DNA from: Mitsuaria sp. PDC51
GTDB taxonomy: Bacteria > Pseudomonadota > Gammaproteobacteria > Burkholderiales > Burkholderiaceae_C
Reading direction: 5' to 3'
Assembly (NCBI RefSeq): GCF_900113225.1
Contig: NZ_FOZE01000002.1
Span: 620,001-684,000 of the forward strand
DNA length: 64,000 nucleotides
Shown here: one piece after another, positions 23,435 through 32,074 of the stretch
How the letters are laid out: the number at the start of each line of letters is the position of its first letter
Position numbering within the stretch: the first letter of the stretch is position 1
Position numbers and translations under genes: made by a program
The notes under the pieces: generated by a model
What the model was told of the DNA's origin: nothing
The model's input: the letters and a program-made list of their open reading frames with translations, nothing else
Databases searched by the model: none

Positions 23435-24026
23435 TCCCGGAAGTGTACGGGGCCTCGCTCGCCCCCACGGTCGCCGCCACCCGGGCCGGATCGATCAGAC
23501 CCGCGAGTTCCAGCTGCATCAGGATCATGTTGGCCAGCCCATGCACCGAGGGGCGGCTCGACTCGAGCACGAAGTGCGCGCAGCGGCGGTAGAGGGGATC
23601 GCGCTGGCCATAGAGGTCGCGCAGCTTCGCCAGCGGATTGGACACTTGCAGCAGCGGCCGCTGGGTGTCGTGCTTCAGCCGCCGGAAGAGTTCTTCAGGC
23701 GACGAGCGAAGGTACACGACTGTCGAATGCGCCTTGAGCCGTTCGCGATTGATCTCGCGCAGCACCGCGCCGCCGCCGGTGGCCAGGATCATTTCGCGGT
23801 CCGTTCCCGCGCCCTCGAGCAAGCGCGCGATCACACGCGATTCGAGGTCCCGAAACGACGCTTCGCCCTGACGGGCGAAGTAGTCCTTGATCGACTCGCC
23901 GCCGAGATCCTTTTCGATCTCGGCGTCGGAGTCGACGAAAGGCATGTCGAGCTGTCTGGCCAGCAGTCGGCCGACGGTGGATTTGCCACCGCCGGGCATG
24001 CCGACCAGGCTCAACGTCAGTTGCAC
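23415..24026 (-). CDS. aroK: Shikimate kinase
   Basis: A 203-residue P-loop kinase that phosphorylates shikimate. Walker A is GMPGGGKST at residues 9-17, the shikimate-binding segment is [15 protein letters not shown], then ATGGGAV and the [13 protein letters not shown] region with the lid. The start codon is GTG (24024-24026), because no in-frame ATG occurs before the P-loop, and it overlaps the end of the upstream lipoprotein gene by 10 bp. The ribosome site before it is weak, so translation probably depends on coupling to the upstream gene. The C-terminus overlaps aroB by 20 bp. Confidence 0.94.
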   Translation of the reverse strand: MQLTLSLVGMPGGGKSTVGRLLARQLDMPFVDSDAEIEKDLGGESIKDYFARQGEASFRDLESRVIARLLEGAGTDREMILATGGGAVLREINRERLKAHSTVVYLRSSPEELFRRLKHDTQRPLLQVSNPLAKLRDLYGQRDPLYRRCAHFVLESSRPSVHGLANMILMQLELAGLIDPARVAATVGASEAPYTSGNDRSAS

Positions 24027-26296
24027 GCTGCTGGAGTTCCGGGGACAGCGGCCTTGGCCACGTTCTGTGCAAACGTCACCCCAGTACCGCTGGGCGAGGT
24101 AACCGTGATGTACACAGTGCCGGACGCAGTGGTGTCCGCGAACTTGACATCGATCGATGCGCCCGTGGGATAGGACGTGCTCGGCGTGGTGGCACCGGCC
24201 TGGACCGTGACCGTCAGACCATCGCTGCCGGTCGCCGTGACCTTGCTGCCTGCCGGCATCGGGTTGAAGGCCACCGGATTGTTGTCGCTGACAAAGAAGA
24301 ACAGCGACAGGCTCGACGCGCCGCCCGAATAGACGACGCCCGTACCCACCGGAGCCACCTGACGGAGGTTGGGGCGAGCCGCTTCGTCCTGGGAATAGCC
24401 CAGCCAGGTCGAGCGTTGCACGACGTTATTCGCGTCGCGGTAGTAGCCGTACAGACCACTGCCCTTGGGCTCCTCTCCAAAAGCGCCGAAGTCGATCAGC
24501 TCACGCTTGTCCGGGCAGGTACCGCGCAGGTTGTCCGGCGCCTTCAGACCCCAGACGATGCCAGCCGTCGAAGACGAGAAGACCGTCTCCACCGCACGAC
24601 GGACATAAGCCTTGCCCTGGCCCGCATCGCAGGTGTTCGGCACATACGGCGTGTAGGCGGAGAAGCTGAACAGCGAGGTAGCCGGCTGCGTCAGCACGTT
24701 GTTCGGATCATTCGTGCAGACGTTGGTCCCGGTGCTGTCGTTCTGCTTGATGAACTGATCGGTGTTGCTGTAGTGGTTGTTGTACAGGCGGTCCAGGAAC
24801 ACCGAGCCGAGGTTCTGGAACTGCTCGCCGGCATCGTAGACGTTGTTACCGTTCTGGTCGATGAAGGACTCTTCACCCAGCGCATACGCCAGCACCGTGA
24901 CGCGGCCGTCCGCCGGGCGCGGTTCCGACGAAACAAAGTTCGACGTGGCGCGGGAGATTCCGCTGGCATCCTTGGCCGTGAACACCGTGTTCACCACCTG
25001 GCCAGCTTCCGACACGAAGTTGATTGCCGTTCCGTCCGGCACCGGGTTGCCCAGGCGGTCGGACGCGATGATCGAATAGGTGTTCGCCGTGCCGTCACGG
25101 CTGCCGCCTTCGATGTTGATCGTCCCCTGAGCCAGCGAGAAGTTCAGCTGCGAAGGCAGGCCGACCGCGATGGACAGCGCGCTGGACACGGTGGAGATCG
25201 ACGTGCCCTTGAGCGTCGCGGACACCCGCACCGGCGTCGGCACCGTGCCGGAATTGACCCGGACCACCACATCGCCGTTGTTGTCGGTGTTCTTGGTGAC
25301 CGTCGTCTGCGTTGCACCATCCAGCGTCAGCCCGCCGGACCAGATGTTGGCGGTCAGGTCGATCGGCTGGTTCGGCACGCCGTTGCCGCTGGCGTCCACC
25401 AGTCGGAACGACACATTCGCAAACTCGGTATAGCCCGATCCCTTCAGGTAGATCGTCTGCGTCGCGTTGCTGGTGGACTGGATGCTTTGGGCCGAGGGCT
25501 TGCCCAGATTCAGCGACAAGGACTGCGTGGCCGCACTGCCGGCGATGGTCGCTTGATAGGTATCGGTGTTCTGGAAGCTGCCGCAGCTGTTGTCGCGGAA
25601 GCGGAAGGTCGCCACGCCGGTGCTCGTCGTCACGCTGCTGGCAGGCGTCAAGGTGCCGCGGCCGGCGATGACGCACGCCGACGTCAACGACACATTCACC
25701 GGCGTACCGATCGCGGACGAGGACAGCGCCACGGTCAGCGTGGTTTCACCGTTGGGCGGGAGCGCAGGCAAAGCCAGGTCCGACGTCAGCGAGGTGATCG
25801 TGACGTTGGTAGCCGTCAGCTGGAAGCCGGCGGTCGCCGTCACATTGGCGGCATTGACGCTCGCCGTCGCGGTGATCGTGTCGGCGCCGGTGTTGGTGGC
25901 GCTGGCCGGAGACAGGGTCACCGTCGCGTCGCCGCTGTCATTGGTCAGTGCCGAGGCCGGCTCGAACTTGCCCAGATTGCCGGCGGTGGTGAACGTCACG
26001 ACCGTGCCCGGAATCGGAGCGCCAGTGGCGGTCCGCAGCGAAGCGGTCACCGTGGCCGGCGCGTTCGCGGTCACCGTCGACGAGGACAAGGCCAAGGTCA
26101 TCGTCGGCGTGGTGACCGGCGTGGTGCCACCGCCGCCCGTGCCGCCGCCGCCCACCACCGGGGTACCGGCATCACCGCCGCCACCACCACCGCCGCAAGC
26201 GGCCAGCACGGCCACCATCGTGGCCGTCAGCATCAGGCGGGCGGCGCCGCGCGTCATCCCGTTGCCGGCGCCGGCCACTTGTTCGATTCGCTTCAT
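24017..26296 (-). CDS. Surface lipoprotein with Ig-like (Big-type) domains, inserted between pilQ and aroK
   Basis: A 759-residue predicted lipoprotein. A signal peptide ends in the lipobox VLAAC (Cys34), followed by a flexible Gly-rich tether (35-60). Residues 65-160 form an Ig-like Big_1/invasin-type domain (SSSTVTANAPATVTASL, PGTVVTFTT). Further beta-rich repeats follow to about 450, with a second Big_1-like unit (PDGTAINFVSEAGQVVNTVFTA). An EF-hand-like loop DQNGNNVYDAGE is at 480-491. The last 270 residues carry five or so cysteines and end PGTPAACN. A good AGGAG precedes the ATG. The gene lies 167 bp after pilQ and overlaps aroK by 10 bp, so it is embedded in the pilus-secretin operon. 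Function is unknown; a PilQ-associated or surface role is inference. Confidence 0.82.
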   Translation of the reverse strand: MKRIEQVAGAGNGMTRGAARLMLTATMVAVLAACGGGGGGGDAGTPVVGGGGTGGGGTTPVTTPTMTLALSSSTVTANAPATVTASLRTATGAPIPGTVVTFTTAGNLGKFEPASALTNDSGDATVTLSPASATNTGADTITATASVNAANVTATAGFQLTATNVTITSLTSDLALPALPPNGETTLTVALSSSAIGTPVNVSLTSACVIAGRGTLTPASSVTTSTGVATFRFRDNSCGSFQNTDTYQATIAGSAATQSLSLNLGKPSAQSIQSTSNATQTIYLKGSGYTEFANVSFRLVDASGNGVPNQPIDLTANIWSGGLTLDGATQTTVTKNTDNNGDVVVRVNSGTVPTPVRVSATLKGTSISTVSSALSIAVGLPSQLNFSLAQGTINIEGGSRDGTANTYSIIASDRLGNPVPDGTAINFVSEAGQVVNTVFTAKDASGISRATSNFVSSEPRPADGRVTVLAYALGEESFIDQNGNNVYDAGEQFQNLGSVFLDRLYNNHYSNTDQFIKQNDSTGTNVCTNDPNNVLTQPATSLFSFSAYTPYVPNTCDAGQGKAYVRRAVETVFSSSTAGIVWGLKAPDNLRGTCPDKRELIDFGAFGEEPKGSGLYGYYRDANNVVQRSTWLGYSQDEAARPNLRQVAPVGTGVVYSGGASSLSLFFFVSDNNPVAFNPMPAGSKVTATGSDGLTVTVQAGATTPSTSYPTGASIDVKFADTTASGTVYITVTSPSGTGVTFAQNVAKAAVPGTPAACN

Positions 26297-26463
26297 GTCT
26301 TGCTACTCCTGCGTCCGCAGCATTTGTTCTGGCTGCGGCATCCTCTCTGATATGCGCTCGCGCCGCCGGCCCTTTCCGGCTCTTGTGGCGGCATTTCTCA
26401 CGCGAACGCCCTTTGGTTCATGACGGCCGTTGCAGCGAAGCGGCGCCCGAGGCGCCGCCGCGA

Positions 26464-28686
26464 TCAGCGCGTGGCCGTGACGCGATCGCTCACCACCTTC
26501 GGCGTGATGAAGATCAGCAGTTCCGTCTTCGTCGAGCTGCGCGACTTGTTCTTGAACAGGTTGCCCAGCAGCGGGATATCGCCCAGGTACGGGACCTTGT
26601 TCTCGGTCTCGAGGTCTTCCTGCGTGTAGATGCCGCCGATCACCACCGTGCCGCCGTTCTCGACCAGCACCAGCGTCTGCACATGCTTGTTGTTGATCGC
26701 GTAGCCTTGCGGCGTCAGCGTACCGCGGCTGTCCTTGTTCACGTCGACGGTCAGGATCACGTTCCCTTCCGGCGTGATCTGCGGCGTGACTTCCAGCTTC
26801 AGCACAGCCTTCTTGAAACTGATCGAAGTCGCGCCACTGGACGTTGACTGCTGGTACGGGATTTCCTCGCCCTGCTCGATCAGCGCCTTGGTCTGGTCCG
26901 CCGTCACGACGCGCGGGCTCGACACCACCTTGCCGCGGCCATCGGCCTCCAGCGCGGAGATTTCCAGGTTCAGGAAGCGGTTTGCCGTGGCGCTGAACAG
27001 CGACAGCGCGAAGTTGGCCGCCGTCGCACCACCGAAGGCGTCACCGGAGACGTTCGCCGGCAGGTTGACAAACTGCGAGTCGTTGTAGTTGTAGCTCGCC
27101 TGCTGGTTGGTCTGCGAACCGACCGCGGAGTAGTTGCCGCCAATCGTCACGTAGTTGCTGCCACCGACGTTGTATCCCGGGATGCCGCCCTGGCGGCCCC
27201 GCAGGTCGGAGGCGCCCAGCTTCACACCCAGCGCGCGGCCGAACTTGTCGTCGGCCTCGACGATGCGGGCCTCGATCAGCACCTGACGCACCGGCACGTC
27301 GATCTTGGCGATCAGCGCCTGGATCTCTTCCAGCTTGGACGGGATGTCGCTGACGAACAGCTGGTTCGTGCGGGTCTCCCAGATCACGCTGCCGCGCGGC
27401 GACAGGATGCGCGACGTGTTCGTGCTGCTACCGCCCTGGTTGTTCTGCCCGGTCAGGCCCTTGGCCACTTCCTCGGCCTTGGTGTAGTTCATCTGGAAGG
27501 ACTGCGTACGCAGCGGTTCCAGCTGGGCCACGGCCTGCTTGGCCTCGAGCTCGGCCTTCTCCTTGTTGGCCAGCTCTTCCTTCGGGGCGATCCACAGCAC
27601 GTTGCCTGACTTGCGCAGTCCCAGGCCCTTGGCCTGCAGGATGATGTCCAGCGCCTGGTCCCAAGGCACGTCCTTGAGTCGCAGGGTCACGTTGCCGGTG
27701 ACGGTGTCGCTGGTCACCACGTTGAAGTTGGTGAAGTCGGCGATGACCTGCAGCAGCGCGCGCACATCGATGTTCTGGAAGTTCAGGCTCAGCTTGTCGC
27801 CGCTGTAGCCCGGACCTTGCGTCAGCTTGTTCGGGTCGACCTTCTGCGGCCGCACTTCCAGCACGAACTGGTTGTCGCTCTGGTAGGCGCTGTGCTCCCA
27901 CACGCCCTTGGGCGTGACGACCAGTCGCACGCGGTCACCCTGCTGGGTTGCCGTCACCGTCTGCACCGGCGTGCCGAAGTCGGTCACATCCAGCTTGCGG
28001 CGCAGGCGTTCCGGCAGCGCGCTGCGCAGGAACTCGACCACCAGGTTCTGGCCTTGCTGCTGGATGTCCACGCCGACCTGGCTGCTCGGCAGGTTCACGA
28101 CGACGCGGCCCGCGCCATCATTGCCGCGACGGAAGTCGATGTCCTGCAGGGCCTGCGTGGTCGAGTTCTGGCTCGGCGCGAAATGCACCGGCTCGGTGGT
28201 CGCCGTGGCGGGGCCCGCGGCGGCGGCCGTCGCGGCCGACGGCGCTGCGTCCAGGAAGATCAGCAGCGAGTTGTCCTGCAGCTGCGCGCGGTAGGTGCTC
28301 GCCTGACGCAGGTTCAGCACGACGCGGCTGCGATCGCCGGCTTGCGCCACATTGGCGGAACGCATGTTGCCGGAGTTGATCTCGACCGCATTGCGGCCCA
28401 TGCCGTTGGAAACGCCCGGCAGGTCCAGCGCGATGCGCGGCGGCGCTTGCACGGCGAAGCCACGCGGCAGTTCGGTCAGGGGTTTCGCGAGCTCGATGCG
28501 CACGATGTCGGCGCCGCCCTGCTGGGTCGAACTGATCGACCGGATCATGTTCTGGGCCCAGGCCTGCACCGGCATCAGCACCGCCAGGCTCATCGCGCAG
28601 GCCAGTGCTTGCCAGCGCTTGGCGCGCCCGGCTCGTTCCCTCGTCTGGACGCTCATCGAAGCGTTCTCCACAACAGTGTTCTTCAT
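26464..28686 (-). CDS. pilQ: Type IV pilus secretin PilQ
   Basis: A 740-residue outer-membrane secretin through which the pilus exits. A signal peptide ends near residue 45 (VQAWAQ). An AMIN domain lies at about 48-140 and a second AMIN-like region at about 180-280. A secretin N0/STN domain lies at about 300-370 (NFQNIDVRALLQVIADFT), an N1 domain follows, and the secretin barrel runs from about 480 to the end with [20 protein letters not shown]. The ATG has AGGAG upstream and overlaps the pilP stop by 4 bp. A second Met at residue 11 would give a more typical signal peptide length. Confidence 0.96.
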   Translation of the reverse strand: MKNTVVENASMSVQTRERAGRAKRWQALACAMSLAVLMPVQAWAQNMIRSISSTQQGGADIVRIELAKPLTELPRGFAVQAPPRIALDLPGVSNGMGRNAVEINSGNMRSANVAQAGDRSRVVLNLRQASTYRAQLQDNSLLIFLDAAPSAATAAAAGPATATTEPVHFAPSQNSTTQALQDIDFRRGNDGAGRVVVNLPSSQVGVDIQQQGQNLVVEFLRSALPERLRRKLDVTDFGTPVQTVTATQQGDRVRLVVTPKGVWEHSAYQSDNQFVLEVRPQKVDPNKLTQGPGYSGDKLSLNFQNIDVRALLQVIADFTNFNVVTSDTVTGNVTLRLKDVPWDQALDIILQAKGLGLRKSGNVLWIAPKEELANKEKAELEAKQAVAQLEPLRTQSFQMNYTKAEEVAKGLTGQNNQGGSSTNTSRILSPRGSVIWETRTNQLFVSDIPSKLEEIQALIAKIDVPVRQVLIEARIVEADDKFGRALGVKLGASDLRGRQGGIPGYNVGGSNYVTIGGNYSAVGSQTNQQASYNYNDSQFVNLPANVSGDAFGGATAANFALSLFSATANRFLNLEISALEADGRGKVVSSPRVVTADQTKALIEQGEEIPYQQSTSSGATSISFKKAVLKLEVTPQITPEGNVILTVDVNKDSRGTLTPQGYAINNKHVQTLVLVENGGTVVIGGIYTQEDLETENKVPYLGDIPLLGNLFKNKSRSSTKTELLIFITPKVVSDRVTATR

Positions 28687-29237
28687 CGTCCCTGCTCCTG
28701 AAGCTGGAGAGTACTGGTGCGTTCAATCCATTCGCCCGCAGCGTCCTGGACGACTTCTCGCAACGTGATTTCGGTCTCGCTGATCTTGGTGATGCGGCCG
28801 AAGTTCTGGCCCAGGTAGTCACCGACCCGGGCTTGATACAACAGGTTGTCGACCCGCAGCAGCGCGTAGGGACGACCCTCGCGCGAGACGCTGCCGACCA
28901 TGGCCATGCTGTCCAGCGGGAAGGCTTCCAGTGGCTCGCGACGGCGCTTCATCTCGGCCGCCAGCAGCGAGCTGGGCTGCGCCGCCTCGCGCCGAAGCGC
29001 CACCGTCAGCTTCTGGGTGCTGAAGGGGTCGACCACCGCGAGCGCCTCATAGCGCTGCGGCTGGAAGGTCTTGGGCGGCGTCAACGGCTTGACGGTCGGG
29101 CGCGTCTGCTGGCGCTGCTCGTCCATCCACTGCTGCAGTTCGTCGGTTCCAGCGGAGCAGCCCGCCAGGGCGGCACCGACCAGGACGAGACCCAGCAGGC
29201 CTCGCGTGCGGTCGGCAGAGCGAACGAGGCGCATCAT
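28683..29237 (-). CDS. pilP: Type IV pilus assembly lipoprotein PilP
   Basis: A 184-residue lipoprotein with lipobox LAGC (Cys27), a disordered proline-rich linker (about 45-65), then the PilP beta domain (VDPFSTQKL, MAMVGSVSREGRPYALLRV, RVGDYLGQNFGRITKI). It links the inner-membrane PilMNO complex to the N0 domain of PilQ. The ATG at 29235-29237 (an ATGATG doublet) overlaps the pilO stop. The same frame is open far upstream inside pilO, but only this start gives a lipobox. It overlaps pilQ by 4 bp. Confidence 0.95.
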   Translation of the reverse strand: MMRLVRSADRTRGLLGLVLVGAALAGCSAGTDELQQWMDEQRQQTRPTVKPLTPPKTFQPQRYEALAVVDPFSTQKLTVALRREAAQPSSLLAAEMKRRREPLEAFPLDSMAMVGSVSREGRPYALLRVDNLLYQARVGDYLGQNFGRITKISETEITLREVVQDAAGEWIERTSTLQLQEQGR

Positions 29238-29941
29238 TTCTTCTTCTCCGCGGCCGCCGCAGCCTTCTTCTGCTCCGCGACCTCGTTGGGGTCGAGGTAG
29301 CGATAGGTCCGCGCGGTGGCTTCCATCGTCAGGGTCGCGTTGGCGTCGGTGCGCGGCGGCGCGTTCTGTCCGCCGGTCGCTCCGGGCGCGAGGATCGACA
29401 TGTCGTGCAGCGTCACGATCCGGGACAGGTTGGACACGTCCGCGGTGAACGAACCGATGTCGTGATAGCGGCCCGTCACCTTGATCGCGATCGGCTGCTC
29501 GGCGTAGTAGTCGCGCATGACGATGCCGCCCGGACGGAACAGCTCGAACTGGAGCCCGCGGCCCAGACCGGCCTGGTTGATGTCCGACAGCAGCGCATCC
29601 ATCTCGGCCTTGCCGGGCAGCTGCTTCTCGAGCTGCAGGACGTACTCCTCGACCTGGCTCTTCTGCTTGCGCAGCTCCGGCAGGTTCACGGCCTGCGTCA
29701 GCTTGCTGTTGAAGTCTTCCTTGAGCTGCGGTTCCTTCTCGCGCTCGGCGTCTAGCGCCGACTGCTCGTCCGACAGCACAGCGAACCAGCCCAGCACGAC
29801 GGTGAGCAGCGCCACCACGATGAACGACACGTAACGCGGCGCCGGCGGCCACTGGCCGGGCTCCTGCATGTTCAGGTTCTGGAACTGGCTGGAGAAGTCC
29901 GCGAACCAGGCGTTGAGGTCCAGGTTTTTCAACGTTGCCAT
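29234..29941 (-). CDS. pilO: Type IV pilus inner-membrane alignment protein PilO
   Basis: A 235-residue bitopic inner-membrane protein. A short cytoplasmic N-terminus (MATLKNLDLNAWFADF) precedes a transmembrane helix at about 38-57 (FIVVALLTVVLGWFAVL), a coiled-coil (about 60-115, rich in Glu/Lys), and a periplasmic ferredoxin-like domain with YHDIGSFTADVSNLSRIVTL. It heterodimerises with PilN. I chose the ATG at 29939-29941 because GAGGAC lies just upstream and pilN ends 7 bp before it. The open frame continues into pilN without family support. Confidence 0.94.
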   Translation of the reverse strand: MATLKNLDLNAWFADFSSQFQNLNMQEPGQWPPAPRYVSFIVVALLTVVLGWFAVLSDEQSALDAEREKEPQLKEDFNSKLTQAVNLPELRKQKSQVEEYVLQLEKQLPGKAEMDALLSDINQAGLGRGLQFELFRPGGIVMRDYYAEQPIAIKVTGRYHDIGSFTADVSNLSRIVTLHDMSILAPGATGGQNAPPRTDANATLTMEATARTYRYLDPNEVAEQKKAAAAAEKKK

Positions 29942-29948
29942 GGGGTCC

Positions 29949-30557
29949 TCACGACTTCTGCGGCGCAGCGCTGGCGCCGCTGGCCGCGCCCGCGGCGGCT
30001 TCGGGATTCGCGCTCTTGATGCCGACCTTGATCGAGAAATCGTAGAGGCGGCGTGGATCGCGGGGGTTGACCGGCGCGGCCTTGATCTCGACGAGATCCG
30101 GCGCTTCGACCCACTCGGCACGGCTGAGATTACGCAGCATCTCGGACACGCGCTCGTTGGACGCGGCCACGCCGGCGATCACGACGACCTTGTTGGTCTG
30201 ACGCACCGACTGCAGGAACACCCCTTCCGGCGTGAACTGGGCCAGCTCGTTGAGCAGGTGAACCGGCGTGTTGCGATCGCTCTGCAGGTTCTCGACCGCG
30301 CGCTGGCGGGCGCGCAGCGCTTCGATCTCGGCGCGCAGCGTCGCGATGTCCTTGATCTGCGTGTCGAGCTTGGTGATCTCGGTCTTCAGATAGTCATTGC
30401 GCTCCGCCTGGGCGGCGGTCAGCTGCTGCAGCAGCAGGTAGATGAAGCCGGCGATCAGCAGACCGACGACGAAGGACATTCCCAGCCCGACGAAGAACGC
30501 GGCCTTGCGGCGCTTGCGCTTCTCCTCGCGGTGCGGGAGCAGGTTGATCAGAATCAC
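29949..30557 (-). CDS. pilN: Type IV pilus inner-membrane alignment protein PilN
   Basis: A 202-residue bitopic protein. The N-terminal INLLPHREEKRKRR is the conserved PilM-binding motif. A transmembrane helix lies at about 24-45, then a coiled coil with many Glu/Arg, and a ferredoxin-like periplasmic domain ending RLYDFSIKVGIK. The start codon is GTG (30555-30557), overlapping the pilM stop (GTGA). A GGAGGTT site lies upstream inside pilM, which supports this start. The C-terminus is an Ala-rich tail. Confidence 0.95.
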   Translation of the reverse strand: MILINLLPHREEKRKRRKAAFFVGLGMSFVVGLLIAGFIYLLLQQLTAAQAERNDYLKTEITKLDTQIKDIATLRAEIEALRARQRAVENLQSDRNTPVHLLNELAQFTPEGVFLQSVRQTNKVVVIAGVAASNERVSEMLRNLSRAEWVEAPDLVEIKAAPVNPRDPRRLYDFSIKVGIKSANPEAAAGAASGASAAPQKS

Positions 30558-31633
30558 TGAAAGAACCTCCGCATGGCGAGGCCGCAGGCCGTCAGGTACG
30601 CAGGGGCTTCACGGCGCAGCTTGGACTCGCGCACCGCGGACCCGAGCACCATGTTCTCGAACGGGTTCACCACCATGCAGGCAAAGCCGGTCAGTTCGGT
30701 CACCCGTTCCTTCAGGCCCGGCAGCGTGGCGGTGCCGCCGGCCAGCATCACGTAGTGGACCTTGTGGTGCGGGGTGCTGGTGAAGAAGTACTGCAGCGCC
30801 CGGCCGATCTCCTGGGACAGGGAATCGACGAACGGCGTCAGCACCTGGGGCTCATAGTCATCAGGCATTTCACCGCTGAGCTTCTTCTGCTCGGCCTCCT
30901 CGAACGAGAAGCCGTACTGGCGCGAGATCAGCTGCGTCAGCTGCGAACCGCCGAAGGCCTGGTCACGGTCGTAGAGCATTTCGTCGTCGCGCAGCACCTT
31001 CAGCGAGGTGGTGTCGGCGCCGATCTCGAACAGCGCGACGAGCGCGTCCTTGCCCTCGTTGGGCAGCGTCTCGACCAGCCGACCCACCGCCATGCGGGAA
31101 GCATGCGACTCGATGTCCAGCACGACGGGCTTGAGGCCGGCGGCCTCCGCGAGCGCCTGCCGATCCTGCACGCGGTCCTTGCGGGACGCGGCGATCAGCA
31201 CCTCGACGTCGCCCACCGATGTGGGGCTGGGGCCGATGACGCAGAAGTCCAGCGACACCTCGTCCAGCGAGAACGGGATGTACTGGTTGGCTTCGGCCTC
31301 GACCTGCAGCTCGAGTTCTTCCTCGCGGAGCCCCGCGGGAAGCATGATCTTCTTGGTGATCACCGAGCTCTGCGGCATCGCCAGCGCGGCCTGCCGCGTG
31401 CGGCTGCCGCTTCGGGTGACCACCCGCCGAACCGCGTCCGCGACCTCGTCGAATTTCTCGATCTGGCCGTCGGTAATCCAGCCCTTTTCAAATGGCTCGG
31501 TCGCGAAACGTTCCAAAACGTATTCGCCACTCGAGTTTTGACTCAATTCCACAAGCTTGACACTGGACGATGAGATGTCCAGGCCAATCATGGGTGGATG
31601 CGCACGTCCGCGCAGTAGATCCAACAGCCCCAT
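30554..31633 (-). CDS. pilM: Type IV pilus assembly protein PilM (actin-like ATPase fold)
   Basis: A 359-residue cytoplasmic protein of the FtsA/MreB actin-like fold that binds the PilN cytoplasmic motif. Nucleotide-binding segments are IGLDISSSSVKLVEL (phosphate 1), FEIGADTTSLKVL (phosphate 2) and MLAGGTATLPGLKERV (adenosine motif). LRALLAMPQSS-type sequence and EANQYIPFSLDEVSLDF are PilM-typical. I place the start at ATG 31631-31633 (MGLLDLLRG...), nine codons inside the longest frame. It is the first gene of the pilMNOPQ operon and is divergent from ponA. Confidence 0.95.
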   Translation of the reverse strand: MGLLDLLRGRAHPPMIGLDISSSSVKLVELSQNSSGEYVLERFATEPFEKGWITDGQIEKFDEVADAVRRVVTRSGSRTRQAALAMPQSSVITKKIMLPAGLREEELELQVEAEANQYIPFSLDEVSLDFCVIGPSPTSVGDVEVLIAASRKDRVQDRQALAEAAGLKPVVLDIESHASRMAVGRLVETLPNEGKDALVALFEIGADTTSLKVLRDDEMLYDRDQAFGGSQLTQLISRQYGFSFEEAEQKKLSGEMPDDYEPQVLTPFVDSLSQEIGRALQYFFTSTPHHKVHYVMLAGGTATLPGLKERVTELTGFACMVVNPFENMVLGSAVRESKLRREAPAYLTACGLAMRRFFQ

Positions 31634-31671
31634 GATGCGTTCCCCCAACGCGCCGCTCATGCGCCGGTTTG

Positions 31672-31700
31672 TTAATAAGTTACTTGAATGCTATCAGCAA
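31672..31700 (-). promoter_or_regulatory. Candidate sigma70 promoter of pilMNOPQ
   Basis: On the minus strand TTGCTG (31700-31695) is followed by a 17-nt spacer and TATTAA (31677-31672). Transcription would begin about 30 nt before the pilM ATG. Both boxes are imperfect; spacing and position are good. Confidence 0.4.
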
Positions 31701-31988
31701 AGCCTTTGTCAGCCCAAGGCAAAGCAGTCACAGCAAGTAACGCAGCGTTGCGTAACATACACGCCACCGAGGGGTGGTAAAGCGTCGAAAAATGCTCTTT
31801 CGACACCCCATTCCGTACGGTTTCGCGGCAGATTTCCGCTTTGCCCAATTCCCCTTTCGACCACCTTGTGAGGGATGTCTCGCGGGGAGGAAAAGGCAGC
31901 CGCGCAGTGTCCGCGAAAGTCCCGACAACTCCTGTAACAGTCAAGGGTGGTGGTCCGGGACGCGTCGGGCCGGCTCCGAGGCCGTTCC

Positions 31989-31994
31989 TATAAT
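31989..31994 (+). promoter_or_regulatory. Candidate -10 element (TATAAT) for ponA
   Basis: A perfect TATAAT sits 80 nt before the ponA ATG. No good -35 is present at 16-18 bp, so only the -10 is reported. Confidence 0.4.
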
Positions 31995-32074
31995 CGCCGC
32001 TCGCGGCCCGCATCGTCACCCGTAGAGGCCCTGATAGGGCGCGGCCAGGCACGCAAGATTGCACACTCCGGCCC

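Larger units (their letters stand above)
31634..32074. other. 441-bp divergent intergenic region between pilM and ponA
   Basis: It has no supportable gene and is visibly more A/T-rich at its pilM end. It holds the candidate pilM promoter (31672-31700) and a perfect -10 for ponA (31989-31994). The remaining 200 bp or so in the middle shows no clear repeat or structured element. Confidence 0.6.
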
